From a virus, in IMG/VR virus record IMGVR_UViG_3300025030_000250, positions 1-39,496 of that record: a stretch of DNA of 39,496 nucleotides; one strand, written 5' to 3'. Shown here piece by piece: positions 7,299-15,839 of this stretch. Numbering within the stretch: the first letter of the stretch is position 1; each line of letters begins with the position of its first letter. The notes below the pieces were generated by a model. The model worked only from the letters and a program-made list of their open reading frames with translations. It did no database searches and was not told the origin of the DNA. The position numbers and the translations under genes are program-made.

Positions 7299-8750
7299 AT
7301 GATGAACAATGGCAGCCGCGCGTTCACCGCCGGCGAAGCATTGCTGGAAAAACGCCGGGTCAAAATCAAGTCCGGCACCACCACCACGCCGCCGGAGGTC
7401 GAATACGCCGACGCGGGTGAGCAGCATATCGGCATCACCGCGGCCGACGCCGCGATCGCCACCATCGTGACGATCAACTTGCGCACCCTGCCGGGCAGCG
7501 CGGAGGGTGTCGCGTCCGAAGCGCTGTCAAAGGGCGCCACATTGTACGGCGCCGCAGACGGCAAGATCGCCGACACCAGTTCCGGTAGCGCAATCGGCGT
7601 CGCGCTGGAAGCGGCCACCGCGGACGGGGACGTGATCGAATGGGTGCAGTTCGCGGTGCTTTCCACCACCGCGGCGACGGTTTCAATCGCGGATACCGGC
7701 GCCTTCACCGCGCAGACCGACGTCGAAGCGGCGGTTGCCGAACTCTATCAGCATCTGTTCACGACGCAGGCGTTCCTTCCGATCCCGCTATTCGGTCTGC
7801 GACGCATGTCATCCGGCGCGTTGCCGAGCTACGTGCAGGAAATCGATGTACCGCTGGCCTCACTTCGCGAAGTTACGACCAACGATATACCGAGCGGCGG
7901 CGGCATTCTGGCCACCGACACGACCCCGGCGCTCGAATTCGCCAACGCCGACACCGACTCGCAGATTCGTCTGCTCTGGGCAGCGAGCAATAGCGATGCC
8001 GTAACGTTTCAACTCAAGTTGCCCGACGGCATCGACGAGGCCGCGGCAATCACGCTCAAGATTCGGGGCGAGATGGGTGGCGCGACCGATACGCCGACCG
8101 TCGCGGTGGAATCGTTCTTCAACGAGGGCGACACCAAGGTCGCGGACGCGAGCGCCGCATTCACCAATGCGGTGGGCACTTTCTCCACCACCATCGCCGC
8201 GGCGGACATTCCGTCTGGCGCAAAAACGCTGAGCGTGGAACTCACCCCCGGCGCGCACACGACCGACACGCTGATCATCTACGCGATCTCGCTCGATGTC
8301 ACGCTGATCAATTCCGGCCAGGGAGCCGGCTTGCTCGGCGCGGACTCCACGCCTGCGCTCAACACCGCCAACGGCGACACAGACGGCTCGTTCGAGCTGA
8401 CCTGGGCGGCCTCCGATACGACCGCGGTCGGTTTCCAGCTTCCGCTGCCGCCGGATCTCGATGACACGGCGGACGTGGTGATCCATCTGCGGGCCAAGAT
8501 GAGCGGCGCCACCGACACCCCGGTGATCTCTGCGGACTCCTACTTCAACGAAGCCGACACGAAGGTCGAGGACGATAGCACCGCATGCGGGTCGGCGTTT
8601 GCCGAGGAGACCATCACCATCGGCGCTGCGGATGTGCCCTCTGGTGCGCAAACGCTGAGCGTAGAACTGACCCCGGGTGCTCACACCACGGACACGCTCA
8701 AGGTCTCGGCGATCTGGCTGGAATACACGCGGGCGCTGCTGACGGCCTAA
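7299..8750 (+). CDS. capsid decoration protein with two C-terminal repeat domains
   Basis: A 483-residue protein with a good ribosome site (ATAAAGGAATCCTACC). Residues 1-115 resemble capsid cement/decoration proteins of the gpD/DUF2190 kind (beta-rich, ALSKGATLYGAADGKIAD, AIGVALEAATADGDVIEW). A linker (about 116-200) leads to two tandem domains of about 135 residues, each opening with TPAL..AN.DTD.....WAAS, then ATDTP, FNE.DTKV and SGA.TLSVELTPGAHTTDTL. The duplicated domains are probably beta-sandwiches displayed on the capsid surface. It lies just before the major capsid gene, as expected. The long extension is unlike a normal 110-residue decoration protein. Confidence 0.75.
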   Translation: MMNNGSRAFTAGEALLEKRRVKIKSGTTTTPPEVEYADAGEQHIGITAADAAIATIVTINLRTLPGSAEGVASEALSKGATLYGAADGKIADTSSGSAIGVALEAATADGDVIEWVQFAVLSTTAATVSIADTGAFTAQTDVEAAVAELYQHLFTTQAFLPIPLFGLRRMSSGALPSYVQEIDVPLASLREVTTNDIPSGGGILATDTTPALEFANADTDSQIRLLWAASNSDAVTFQLKLPDGIDEAAAITLKIRGEMGGATDTPTVAVESFFNEGDTKVADASAAFTNAVGTFSTTIAAADIPSGAKTLSVELTPGAHTTDTLIIYAISLDVTLINSGQGAGLLGADSTPALNTANGDTDGSFELTWAASDTTAVGFQLPLPPDLDDTADVVIHLRAKMSGATDTPVISADSYFNEADTKVEDDSTACGSAFAEETITIGAADVPSGAQTLSVELTPGAHTTDTLKVSAIWLEYTRALLTA

Positions 8751-8783
8751 TCATTTAATCGACTAATTATCTAAGGAGTCATC

Positions 8784-9740
8784 ATGCCCCGTCCGACTAG
8801 TGCCACAACCGTCCAGCGCCCCGACCTCGGCGCGCTGGCTTACGAGTATATGATCGATGCGCCGAACCGCGGGTTCATCGGCATGGCCATTTTGCCGGTG
8901 TTTGAAGTGCCGGACAAAACCGCCGACTATCCGTTGATCCCGATCGAATCGCTGATCAAAGATCAGGACACGCGCCGCGGCGCCAACGGCGATTACCAGC
9001 GCGGCGACTGGAAATTCGAGACCGGAACCTACAACTGCGAGGAGTTCGGCTGGGAGGAACCGGTCGACGACGTCGAAGCGGCATTGTACAGGCGCTTTTT
9101 TGATGCGGAGGAGGTCTCCACCGAGATCGCCGTCGATCGCATCATGCGCGGCCACGAGCGGCGCACCGCTGCTTTGGTGTTCGCTTCCGCGGATGCGAAC
9201 ATCTCGATCGAATGGTCCACGGCGGCCACCGCGGTGCCGCGCACCAATATCGAGGCGGGGAAGGCCGCGATGCGCGCCGCCTCGGGACTGCTGCCCAATG
9301 CGCTCGTGATGGGCTACACCGCGTTTCGCAACGCCCTGAACACCGCGGAGGTGAAGGACGCGCTCAAGTACACCAACCCGATCGAACTGGGCGGGGACGA
9401 GGTGCAGCGGCGCGTCCTGGCGCAGTATTTCGGCGTCGGCGAAATCCTGGTCGGCGGCTCGCAGTACGATAGCGCGAAGAAAGGGCAGAGCTTCACCCTG
9501 GCTGACATCTGGGACGACGAGTACGTCGCGCTGATTCGCAAGTCCGACGGCGGCATGCGGCTGAAAGAGCCAGTGTACGGGCGCACTTTCTTGTGGATGA
9601 ACGATGCGCCGCAGGAAGTCGTGGTCGAGACCTACCGCGAAGAAGCGCGGCGCGCGACCATCGTGCGCGCCCGTCAGCACGTGGACGAGGCGGTGATCTT
9701 CGCCGGCGCGAAATACGTGCTGGGCAACATCACCGCATAA
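8784..9740 (+). CDS. major capsid protein (HK97 fold, lambda gpE-like)
   Basis: A 318-residue protein with a strong ribosome site (TAAGGAGTCATC). It has the N-arm and E-loop region (GFIGMAILPVFEVPDKTADYPLI, QRGDWKFETG), a helical spine (EIAVDRIMRGHERRTAALVF), and A-domain segments (NALVMGYTAFRNALNTAEVKD, VGEILVGGSQYDSA) found in gpE-like capsid proteins of this portal/S49/decoration type. Position after the decoration gene and size fit. No separate delta domain beyond the scaffold in the protease gene. Confidence 0.9.
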   Translation: MPRPTSATTVQRPDLGALAYEYMIDAPNRGFIGMAILPVFEVPDKTADYPLIPIESLIKDQDTRRGANGDYQRGDWKFETGTYNCEEFGWEEPVDDVEAALYRRFFDAEEVSTEIAVDRIMRGHERRTAALVFASADANISIEWSTAATAVPRTNIEAGKAAMRAASGLLPNALVMGYTAFRNALNTAEVKDALKYTNPIELGGDEVQRRVLAQYFGVGEILVGGSQYDSAKKGQSFTLADIWDDEYVALIRKSDGGMRLKEPVYGRTFLWMNDAPQEVVVETYREEARRATIVRARQHVDEAVIFAGAKYVLGNITA

Positions 9741-9760
9741 CCGCGGCGATTCACGGCGCC

Positions 9761-10051
9761 ATGGCCTTCACCGAAACCGCCACCGACTTCATAAACGACG
9801 ATACGCCCGGCTACGTCCTGGCCACGGTCGGCGGGGTCGAGGTCGGTGCGCTCTTCGATAACGACGCGCAGGCGCTCGGGATCGGGTTTTCCGGGATGGA
9901 GGCGCGCAAGCCCAGCATCATGTGCGCGTCCGCGGATGTATCCACGGCCGTGCATGGCACCACTGTCGTGATCGACGGCGACAACTACACCGTTGGCAAC
10001 GTCTATCCCGACGGCCAGGGTATGACCACGCTGGAGCTGAAAACCGCATGA
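9761..10051 (+). CDS. head-tail joining protein (gpFII / phage attachment family)
   Basis: A 96-residue protein. The start at ATG 9761 is chosen because it follows the capsid stop closely and gives the family length. The pattern ALFDNDAQAL, then MCASADVSTAVHGTTVVIDGDNYTVGNVYPDG with a Leu-rich strand end, matches small head-tail stoppers (lambda gpFII/ATP-binding sugar transporter-like family). It should occupy the connector between portal and tail. The stop overlaps the next start (ATGA). Confidence 0.7.
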   Translation: MAFTETATDFINDDTPGYVLATVGGVEVGALFDNDAQALGIGFSGMEARKPSIMCASADVSTAVHGTTVVIDGDNYTVGNVYPDGQGMTTLELKTA

Positions 10052-10464
10052 GCAAATTTGACGACATCGTCGACGATGTGATTGCGCTATTGGAGGTAGT
10101 GCCCGCAGTTGCATCAGGAAATATCTTCGCCGAAAAGCCGCGACTGATTGCAGAATCGATTGATTTGTCCGTAGTGGTGCGCATCCGGTCGAGCGCACCG
10201 GAGCGCGGCCCCATGGGCGCGGTGACCTGGAGCAGCACGCTCGCCATCGACATCAACTCGCGCGGGGACCGGCCAGCAAAGCTCGCGAGCGCGACGGTGC
10301 TCGCGATCTACAATCGCATCATGGATGATCCGACGCTCGCCGGCACTGTGATCGATTGCGAGCCCGGGCCGATCGATTGGGATTTCGACAACGCCGACAC
10401 CGATCTGTGCGCGATGACCCTGCTGTGGAATGTGCAGCATCGCACGACCGAGACCCTGACATAG
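10048..10464 (+). CDS. tail terminator protein (gpU-like)
   Basis: A 138-residue protein starting at ATG 10048, overlapping the previous stop by 4 nt. It has an N-terminal helix (FDDIVDDVIALLEVVPAVA), a mixed strand core (TWSSTLAIDINSRGD) and a C-terminal segment with DNADTDLCAMTLLWNVQHRT. Length, fold pattern and location between connector and tail tube suit the lambda gpU/minor tail U family that caps the tail tube and joins it to the head. Function assigned mainly by position. Confidence 0.6.
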   Translation: MSKFDDIVDDVIALLEVVPAVASGNIFAEKPRLIAESIDLSVVVRIRSSAPERGPMGAVTWSSTLAIDINSRGDRPAKLASATVLAIYNRIMDDPTLAGTVIDCEPGPIDWDFDNADTDLCAMTLLWNVQHRTTETLT

Positions 10465-10474
10465 GAACGCGAGC

Positions 10475-11209
10475 ATGGCCAACCAGATCATCAAGGATGC
10501 GCGCCTGTGGATTGGCGGCTACAACCTCTCCGGCGACGTTAACCGGCTGGCGATGGACCTCTCCGCGGAGCTGCTCGACAACACTACGCTCGAAGACAGC
10601 GCGCGCTCGCGCCTGTCCGGTTTGCTGGTCTCTGCGGTGCAGTGCGATGGTTTCTGGGACGCCGGCGCCGGCGAGCCGGATGACGTGGTGGATGGATATT
10701 TTGCGCTCGCTGACGTGCCGGTGTCGGTGTGTCCGATCGCAGCGGCAGCCGCCGGCAGTCGCGCGTTCACGTTTCGCGCCGCGATCGGAGACTACCAGCG
10801 CGGTGCGTCGGTCGGGGACATGTTCAAATTCACCGCCGGCGCCGAGGGCTCTGGCGGCGTCCCCCTGGTGCGCGGCCTCGTGCTCAATAACGCGGCGCAG
10901 ACCGCAACCGGAGCCGGGACGGCATACCAGCTCGGCGCGCTGTCGGCGGCGCAGAGCTTGTACGCAAGCCTGCATGTGCTCGCGGTCTCTGGCACTGTCA
11001 CCCCAACGCTGACCTGCAAAATCCAGTCCGACGACAACGAGGCGATGACATCGGCGACTGACCGCATTACGTTCGCCGCCGCAACCGCGATCGGCTATGA
11101 GTGGGCCTCCGTCGCTGGCGCGGTCACCGACGACTGGTGGCGCGCGTACTTTACCATCTCGGGCACCGACCCGAGTTTTCTGTTCGCGCTGGTCGCGGGC
11201 ATCCGCTAG
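10475..11209 (+). CDS. tail tube protein, paralogue 1
   Basis: A 244-residue protein preceded by AGGAACGCGAGC. The N-terminal 50 residues (NQIIKDARLWIGGYNLSGDV, AELLDNTTLEDSARSRLSGL) align with the start of the next gene product, so the two are paralogues. This member carries an extra C-terminal domain with a beta-rich pattern (LYASLHVLAVSGTVTPTLTC, WWRAYFTISGTDPSFLFALV). Position after the tail terminator identifies it as a tail tube or tube-decorating protein. Which of the two forms the tube wall is not clear from sequence. Confidence 0.65.
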   Translation: MANQIIKDARLWIGGYNLSGDVNRLAMDLSAELLDNTTLEDSARSRLSGLLVSAVQCDGFWDAGAGEPDDVVDGYFALADVPVSVCPIAAAAAGSRAFTFRAAIGDYQRGASVGDMFKFTAGAEGSGGVPLVRGLVLNNAAQTATGAGTAYQLGALSAAQSLYASLHVLAVSGTVTPTLTCKIQSDDNEAMTSATDRITFAAATAIGYEWASVAGAVTDDWWRAYFTISGTDPSFLFALVAGIR

Positions 11210-11218
11210 GAGATAGAA

Positions 11219-11638
11219 ATGGCAAACATCGTGCTCAAAGACGCCTACGTCATGATCAACGCGGTCGATCTCTCGGACCACGTCAAATCGGTCACGCTCA
11301 ACTACAAGGCCGAGTTGCTCGACGACACCGCGATGGGCGACAGCGGGCGTTCGCGCATCGCTGGCCTGCTCGATTGGGACGCGGACATCGAGTTTTATCA
11401 GGATTACGCGGCCAGCAATGTGGATGCAACATTGTTTCCGCTGGTCGGCGCGGCAGCGTTCGCGGTGAAAATTCAGGGTGTGTCCGGTACCATCAGCGCG
11501 ACCAATCCGCAATACCAGGGCAACGGCGTGCTGGAGAGCTACCAGCCGGTGGGCGGCAGCGTTGGCGATAATGCGATGACGCCGTGCAAGATTATGGGCG
11601 GCGACGGTTCGGTGCTCGTGCGGGATGTGACGCCGTAA
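11219..11638 (+). CDS. tail tube protein, paralogue 2
   Basis: A 139-residue protein with a ribosome site (AGGAGATAGAA). Its opening (ANIVLKDAYVMINAVDLSDH, AELLDDTAMGDSGRSRIAGL) parallels the upstream gene. The short, compact, beta-rich form is the usual size for a siphovirus major tail protein. The stop overlaps the tail-chaperone start (TAATG). Together with its neighbour it represents a gene duplication. Confidence 0.7.
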   Translation: MANIVLKDAYVMINAVDLSDHVKSVTLNYKAELLDDTAMGDSGRSRIAGLLDWDADIEFYQDYAASNVDATLFPLVGAAAFAVKIQGVSGTISATNPQYQGNGVLESYQPVGGSVGDNAMTPCKIMGGDGSVLVRDVTP

Positions 11639-12027
11639 TGTTGACACGCGAGCAAATCCTAAGCGCACCCGACCTGCGCACCGAAACGGTCAACGTCCCC
11701 GAGTGGGACGGAGCCGTTGTCGTCCGCACAATGACCGCGGCAGAGCGCGACGAGTACGAGCAAAGCATGGTCGCCTCGCGCGGGCCCGACGAAAGCGCAA
11801 ACCTGCGCAACGTGCGCGCGCGCCTCGTGGCCATGACTGCGGTGGACGAGGCCGGCAAGCGGCTGTTTATGGATGCCGATATCGCGGCGCTCGGCGCGAA
11901 ATCAGCGAGCGCGGTAAACCGCGTGTTCCAGGTCGCCTCCCGTCTCAACGCGCTCACCGAGTCCGACGTCGAGGGCCTCGCAAAAAACTCCGCAGCCGGC
12001 CCCAGCGCAGATTCGCCTTCCAATTAG
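11638..12027 (+). CDS. tail assembly chaperone, short form (gpG-like)
   Basis: A 129-residue acidic protein starting at ATG 11638. It lies between the tail tube and tape measure genes, the canonical site of the lambda G gene. The N-terminal part (MLTREQILSAPDLRTETVNV, EWDGAVVVRTMTAAERDEYE) matches phage tail assembly chaperones. It ends shortly after a slippery heptamer at 11982-11988 and is expected to be made in excess over the frameshifted long form; both bind the tape measure during tail assembly. Confidence 0.75.
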   Translation: MLTREQILSAPDLRTETVNVPEWDGAVVVRTMTAAERDEYEQSMVASRGPDESANLRNVRARLVAMTAVDEAGKRLFMDADIAALGAKSASAVNRVFQVASRLNALTESDVEGLAKNSAAGPSADSPSN

Positions 12028-12215
12028 CGCGCGAGCTGAGGGTCGGCAGCGTAGCGCAAATGCTCGGCAGCATGTCGAGCGTGGAATTGTCCGAATGGAT
12101 GGCATTTTTTATGCTCGAACGCGAAGACCACGAAGCCGCGCGCACTGACGCCGAGTTGAGCCGCGGCGCCGCTGAGGGCCTGAAAAAGCGCATCGCGCGC
12201 CAGCGGGGCCGATAA
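11638..12215 (+). CDS. tail assembly chaperone, -1 frameshift long form (gpGT-like)
   Basis: Reading A-AAA-AAC at 11982-11988 with a -1 slip joins the short chaperone to the overlapping frame that continues to 12215 (join 11638-11988 and 11988-12215). The added T-like part has about 76 residues, including FAFQLARELRVGSVAQMLGS and SVELSEWMAFFMLEREDHEA, the typical chaperone T domain. The extension ends exactly at the tape measure start (TAATG). The second frame has no good start of its own near the switch, which supports frameshifting. Confidence 0.75.
11982..11988 (+). other. -1 programmed ribosomal frameshift site
   Basis: The heptamer A AAA AAC is in the correct phase (GCA AAA AAC in the zero frame) and is a classic tandem-slippage sequence. 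It lies 39 bases before the zero-frame stop, and the -1 frame is open for 227 bases afterwards, coding a conserved-looking chaperone T domain. Confidence 0.8.
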
Positions 12216-13951
12216 TGCCTAACGCGAACGAAGTGCGTATTCGCATATCGGCCGATGCCGAACGGCTGAAACGCGACATGAGCCAGGCGCGCCGCGTATT
12301 CGATACCGGCGTGAACGGGATGCAGAGCGCCCTGGGCGCCCTCGGCGTGGGCTTCGGCGCCGTCCAGACGGTGCGCTTTTTCAAGGGGATTATCGACGGC
12401 GCGGACGAGATGCGCAAGCTCGCGCAGAAAACCAACATGGCGGTCGAACAGGTCGCGGGCTGGACACACGCGCTCGATCTCGCGGGCGTGAGCCAGGAGG
12501 CATTGCAGAAAGCGGCGAAGACCCTTGGCACGCAGATGCTCGATGCCTCGACGGGATTAGCCGAGGCGAAACGCAATTTTGCCGCGCTCGACATCGACAT
12601 CAAGAAAAATGACGGGTCGCTCAAATCCGTGAATGACGTGCTGCTCGAAGTTGCGGATCGGTACGCCAATGCGACCGACAAGACCGCGGCTGCAGCGCTG
12701 ATGAACAAGGTGCTGGGCAGGTCCGCGCTCAATCTGATACCCGCGTTCAAGGACGGACGCACGGCGCTGGAGGCGATGATCGCCGAAGGCCAGGCGCTCA
12801 ATCCGATCACGGAAGAATCCGCGCGCCAGGCCGAACAGTTCAACGACAATTTGCAGCGCCTGTCGAAAACGATAAAAAAGGAATTCATCGTCGCCATGAA
12901 TACGGCGCTGCCGGCGATGTCGGCCATCAGCGAGAACCTGGTGCGCTCCACCCGCGAGGGCAGTACGTTTTGGGGCGTCATGAACGAAGGCGCGAAATTG
13001 TACCTCGCGACGATGGGGACGCTCTTCCCGATCCTCGAAGGCGTGACGCAGAAAGGGTTCAACGCCCTCGCCGCGAAGAGCGGGACGATTCTGCGTCCGG
13101 GCGAAGTTGCCGGCAAGATCGGTGGCCTGCCTGCTGCTGGTGGAAAGCCGTTCACGCCGAAGATCACCGATGCGACCGATGCCGCTGCCGCTGCCGCGAA
13201 GCTAGCGGCCGAAATGAAGAAGCTGCGTGCTGACGATATTCAAGGCTGGATCAAGCACGCAGATGCAGTGTTTGCAAACGCCGACGAAGAAAATCTCGCT
13301 CTTGCAGAAATCTCAGCGGCGTATTGGGCGAACGAGGAACGACTGCGGCAGGCGGATGTGGCCGGCTGGATCGCCAGCATCGATGCGCAAAAAACAGCAT
13401 ATGAGGATGAGTTACGCGCAATTGCTGAAATCAACGCGAGCGCGACCGACGAAATGACAGAGTTCTGGAAAGCGGCCGCGCAAAGCATGCAGCACTCGAT
13501 GAGCGGGCTGTTCTTCGACGTGATGCAGGGGAATCTTTCCGATCTTAGCAGCAGCTTCAAGCGCACGATTGATCGCATGGTCGCTGATGTGCTGGCCGCA
13601 AAAGCCGCTACGGCGCTGTTCGGTCCCGAGTTCGGCAAGGGCGGCGACATCGGCGGGTTGATAGGAAAGGGCATTGGTTGGTTAAGCGGATCATTCGGTG
13701 GAGGAGGGCTAGCTGGTATCGACGCGATGGCGATGCCTGCGCTGGCTACTGGGACGCCATTCGTTCCGCGCGACATGCCCGCTTTTCTGCATCGAGGGGA
13801 GGCAGTGATCCCGGCGGCGGAAAACAAAGTGCGCGGCATGAGCGTCACCAATGTTTTCCACGTCACTGGACCCACTGACACGCGCAGTCAGGCACAGATC
13901 GCCGCAGCGGCCGGGCTGGGCGTGCAAAGAGCGCTCGCGAGAAATACGTAA
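12215..13951 (+). CDS. tail tape measure protein
   Basis: A 578-residue protein overlapping the chaperone stop. The N-terminal region (VRIRISADAERLKRDMSQAR, then a Gly/Ala-rich hydrophobic stretch) begins the long helical part; residues up to about 470 are largely helical, and the C-terminus (SMSGLFFDVMQGNLSDLSSS, FKRTIDRMVADVLAAKAATA, PAFLHRGEAVIPAAENKVRG) matches lambda-family tape measure C-terminal domains. It sets tail length; 578 residues would give a short tail, under about 90 nm at the usual 1.5 angstrom per residue. A hydrophobic Gly-rich patch (about 485-515) may help channel formation. Confidence 0.85.
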   Translation: MPNANEVRIRISADAERLKRDMSQARRVFDTGVNGMQSALGALGVGFGAVQTVRFFKGIIDGADEMRKLAQKTNMAVEQVAGWTHALDLAGVSQEALQKAAKTLGTQMLDASTGLAEAKRNFAALDIDIKKNDGSLKSVNDVLLEVADRYANATDKTAAAALMNKVLGRSALNLIPAFKDGRTALEAMIAEGQALNPITEESARQAEQFNDNLQRLSKTIKKEFIVAMNTALPAMSAISENLVRSTREGSTFWGVMNEGAKLYLATMGTLFPILEGVTQKGFNALAAKSGTILRPGEVAGKIGGLPAAGGKPFTPKITDATDAAAAAAKLAAEMKKLRADDIQGWIKHADAVFANADEENLALAEISAAYWANEERLRQADVAGWIASIDAQKTAYEDELRAIAEINASATDEMTEFWKAAAQSMQHSMSGLFFDVMQGNLSDLSSSFKRTIDRMVADVLAAKAATALFGPEFGKGGDIGGLIGKGIGWLSGSFGGGGLAGIDAMAMPALATGTPFVPRDMPAFLHRGEAVIPAAENKVRGMSVTNVFHVTGPTDTRSQAQIAAAAGLGVQRALARNT

Positions 13952-14529
13952 TGCCATTCGTCGAGACGCCGCGCTTTCCAGACGCAATCGCAAGAGGTAC
14001 CCAATTTGGGCCGGCATACTCGACCGCACTTGCCCGCAATATCGGCGGGCATGAGGTCAGAAATAAAAACTGGTCGATGCCGCTATATCGCGGCGACGTA
14101 TCGCACGGCGCGAAGACGCAGGCACTTATCGATGATCTGCTCGCGTTCTTTCACCACACCGCCGGGATGTACAACGGATTCCGGTTTAAGGATTTCGCCG
14201 ATTTCGAGGCGGCCGGTGCGGAAGGGACGCTGACGGTGATCGTCGCCGACACGACGTGGCAACTCTACAAAACCTACACCTATGGCGCGATCACCGCGAC
14301 GCGCAAGATCCAGAAGCCGGTAACCGGAGTGGCGTTCGCCGGCGGCGGCACCTACGAGCTCGACACCGCGACGGGCATCGTCACGCGCACCGCGGGCGCG
14401 AATCCTACGAGTTGGACCGGAGAATTCGATACGCCAGTCCGGTTCAATCTGGATGAATTTTTGCCGATTGGCATGACGGCAGCGGTGTATAACCTGCCTG
14501 CAATTCCCATCATTGAAATCAGAATCTAG
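13951..14529 (+). CDS. DUF2460 distal tail protein
   Basis: A 192-residue protein whose ATG overlaps the tape measure stop. FPDAIARGTQFGPAYSTALA, HGAKTQALIDDLLAFFHHTA, FRFKDFADFEA, and the end PVRFNLDEF are hallmarks of the DUF2460 family (gene transfer agent gp12-like), a distal tail component at the tube-to-tip transition. It starts the four-gene tail tip cassette DUF2460-DUF2163-NlpC-hub known from gene transfer agents and many siphophages. Confidence 0.85.
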   Translation: MPFVETPRFPDAIARGTQFGPAYSTALARNIGGHEVRNKNWSMPLYRGDVSHGAKTQALIDDLLAFFHHTAGMYNGFRFKDFADFEAAGAEGTLTVIVADTTWQLYKTYTYGAITATRKIQKPVTGVAFAGGGTYELDTATGIVTRTAGANPTSWTGEFDTPVRFNLDEFLPIGMTAAVYNLPAIPIIEIRI

Positions 14530-14531
14530 CC

Positions 14532-15377
14532 GTGAAAACGCTACCAACTAATCTAGCTGCGCATGTCGCGACTAAGCTCACAACACTGGCGACCGCGCTG
14601 AAAGTCACGCGCGAGGATGGCACTGTATTTGGTTTCACGACGCATGACGTTGATGATGTTGTTTCGAGCGTGACCTACTCGGCCAATCCAGGTCTCGACG
14701 TGACCGACATTGTGATCGCCGCGAACGCCGCGGTGGGTAACATGGAATTGACTACCCTGCACGACGGCTCGGTATTTACGACCGCGGACCTGCTCAACGG
14801 TCTTTGGGATAACGCGGCGTTCAGCATTTTCCGCTACAACTGGGCGAGCCTCGCCGACGGTATCGATACGCTGCTCGTCGGCACGTTTGGCGAGGCGACG
14901 CTGCAACGGAACAGCGTCGTAATTGAGCTGCGCGACCTTCGGCAGTATTTGCAGCAGCCTGTCGGCGCCGCCTCGTCGAAGACCTGCCGAGCGCGTCTGG
15001 GTGACGCAAAGTGCGGCAAAAGTCTCGCCGCATTCACCTATACCGGCGCCGTGACCGAGGTGACAGATAACCAAGTCTTCAAAGATGTTTACCGCTCCGA
15101 CGCGGGTGAACCGGCGACATGGTTCGACGAGGGCGTGCTCACCTGGACCAGCGGCGCAAATAACGGCGTGTCGGTCAAGATCAAATCCTACGTCGTAGAT
15201 TGGTTCACGCTCGCGCTGCCGATGCGCGGCACAATCACCGTAGGTGATACGTACTCCGCGATCGCGGGATGCCGAAAACGCCTGGCGGAGGATTGCGATG
15301 CGAAATTCGACAACGTGCTCAATTTCCAGGGTGAGCCGCATCGCCAGGGCATCAACGACGTGATGAAGGAGGCGTAG
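14532..15377 (+). CDS. DUF2163 tail tip protein
   Basis: A 281-residue protein with GTG start 2 bp after the previous stop. The N-terminal LTTLATALKVTREDGTVFGF, TTHD and YSANPGLDVTDIV belong to DUF2163; the C-terminal part with CRARLGDAKCGKSL and GCRKRLAEDCDAKFDNVLNF is the conserved cysteine-containing BR0599-type domain, where Cys pairs may hold an iron-sulfur cluster as in related tail hubs. It forms part of the baseplate ring near the NlpC and hub proteins. Confidence 0.85.
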   Translation: MKTLPTNLAAHVATKLTTLATALKVTREDGTVFGFTTHDVDDVVSSVTYSANPGLDVTDIVIAANAAVGNMELTTLHDGSVFTTADLLNGLWDNAAFSIFRYNWASLADGIDTLLVGTFGEATLQRNSVVIELRDLRQYLQQPVGAASSKTCRARLGDAKCGKSLAAFTYTGAVTEVTDNQVFKDVYRSDAGEPATWFDEGVLTWTSGANNGVSVKIKSYVVDWFTLALPMRGTITVGDTYSAIAGCRKRLAEDCDAKFDNVLNFQGEPHRQGINDVMKEA

Positions 15378-15839
15378 GTGCGTAATGCGATGCGCATCAG
15401 TCATCTCACCCGAGCGGATGTCGTGGCCGCCGCGAGGGGATGGATCGGCACTCCGTTCCATCACCTTGAGCGCCGCAAAGGCATCGGCGTGGACTGCGCG
15501 GGACTGATCGTCGGCGTATGCCGCGAGTTGGGCCTGGTGCCGGCGGAATTTGATGTGCCTGCGTACACGCCGACACCGGACGGCTACACCATGCGCGCGA
15601 GTTGTGCGCAGTATATGGTGCCGATTGCGCGAGCCGCGATGCAACCAGGCGACGCGATTTTGCTCGTGACTGATTTGCACCCGCAGCATTTGGGGATTCT
15701 CGCGGACTATGCACACGGTGGTCTGTCGATCATTCACGCGGCAAACAGCGCACATCCGCCGCGGGTGATCGAGACGCGGCTGATGTTCTCGCGTGCGCTG
15801 CGGTTTGTTGCCGCCTATTCGCTGCTGGAGATTAACTGA
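15378..15839 (+). CDS. NlpC/P60 family tail tip peptidase
   Basis: A 153-residue cysteine peptidase with a near-perfect ribosome site (GAAGGAGGCGTAG) before GTG 15378. Catalytic Cys40 is in GIGVDCAGLI and His104 in PQHLGILADY. Such tail-associated peptidases (gene transfer agent gp14-like) cleave peptidoglycan peptides so the tail can cross the wall during DNA entry. The stop overlaps the next ATG. Alternative starts at 15387 and 15393 are possible. Confidence 0.85.
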   Translation: MRNAMRISHLTRADVVAAARGWIGTPFHHLERRKGIGVDCAGLIVGVCRELGLVPAEFDVPAYTPTPDGYTMRASCAQYMVPIARAAMQPGDAILLVTDLHPQHLGILADYAHGGLSIIHAANSAHPPRVIETRLMFSRALRFVAAYSLLEIN

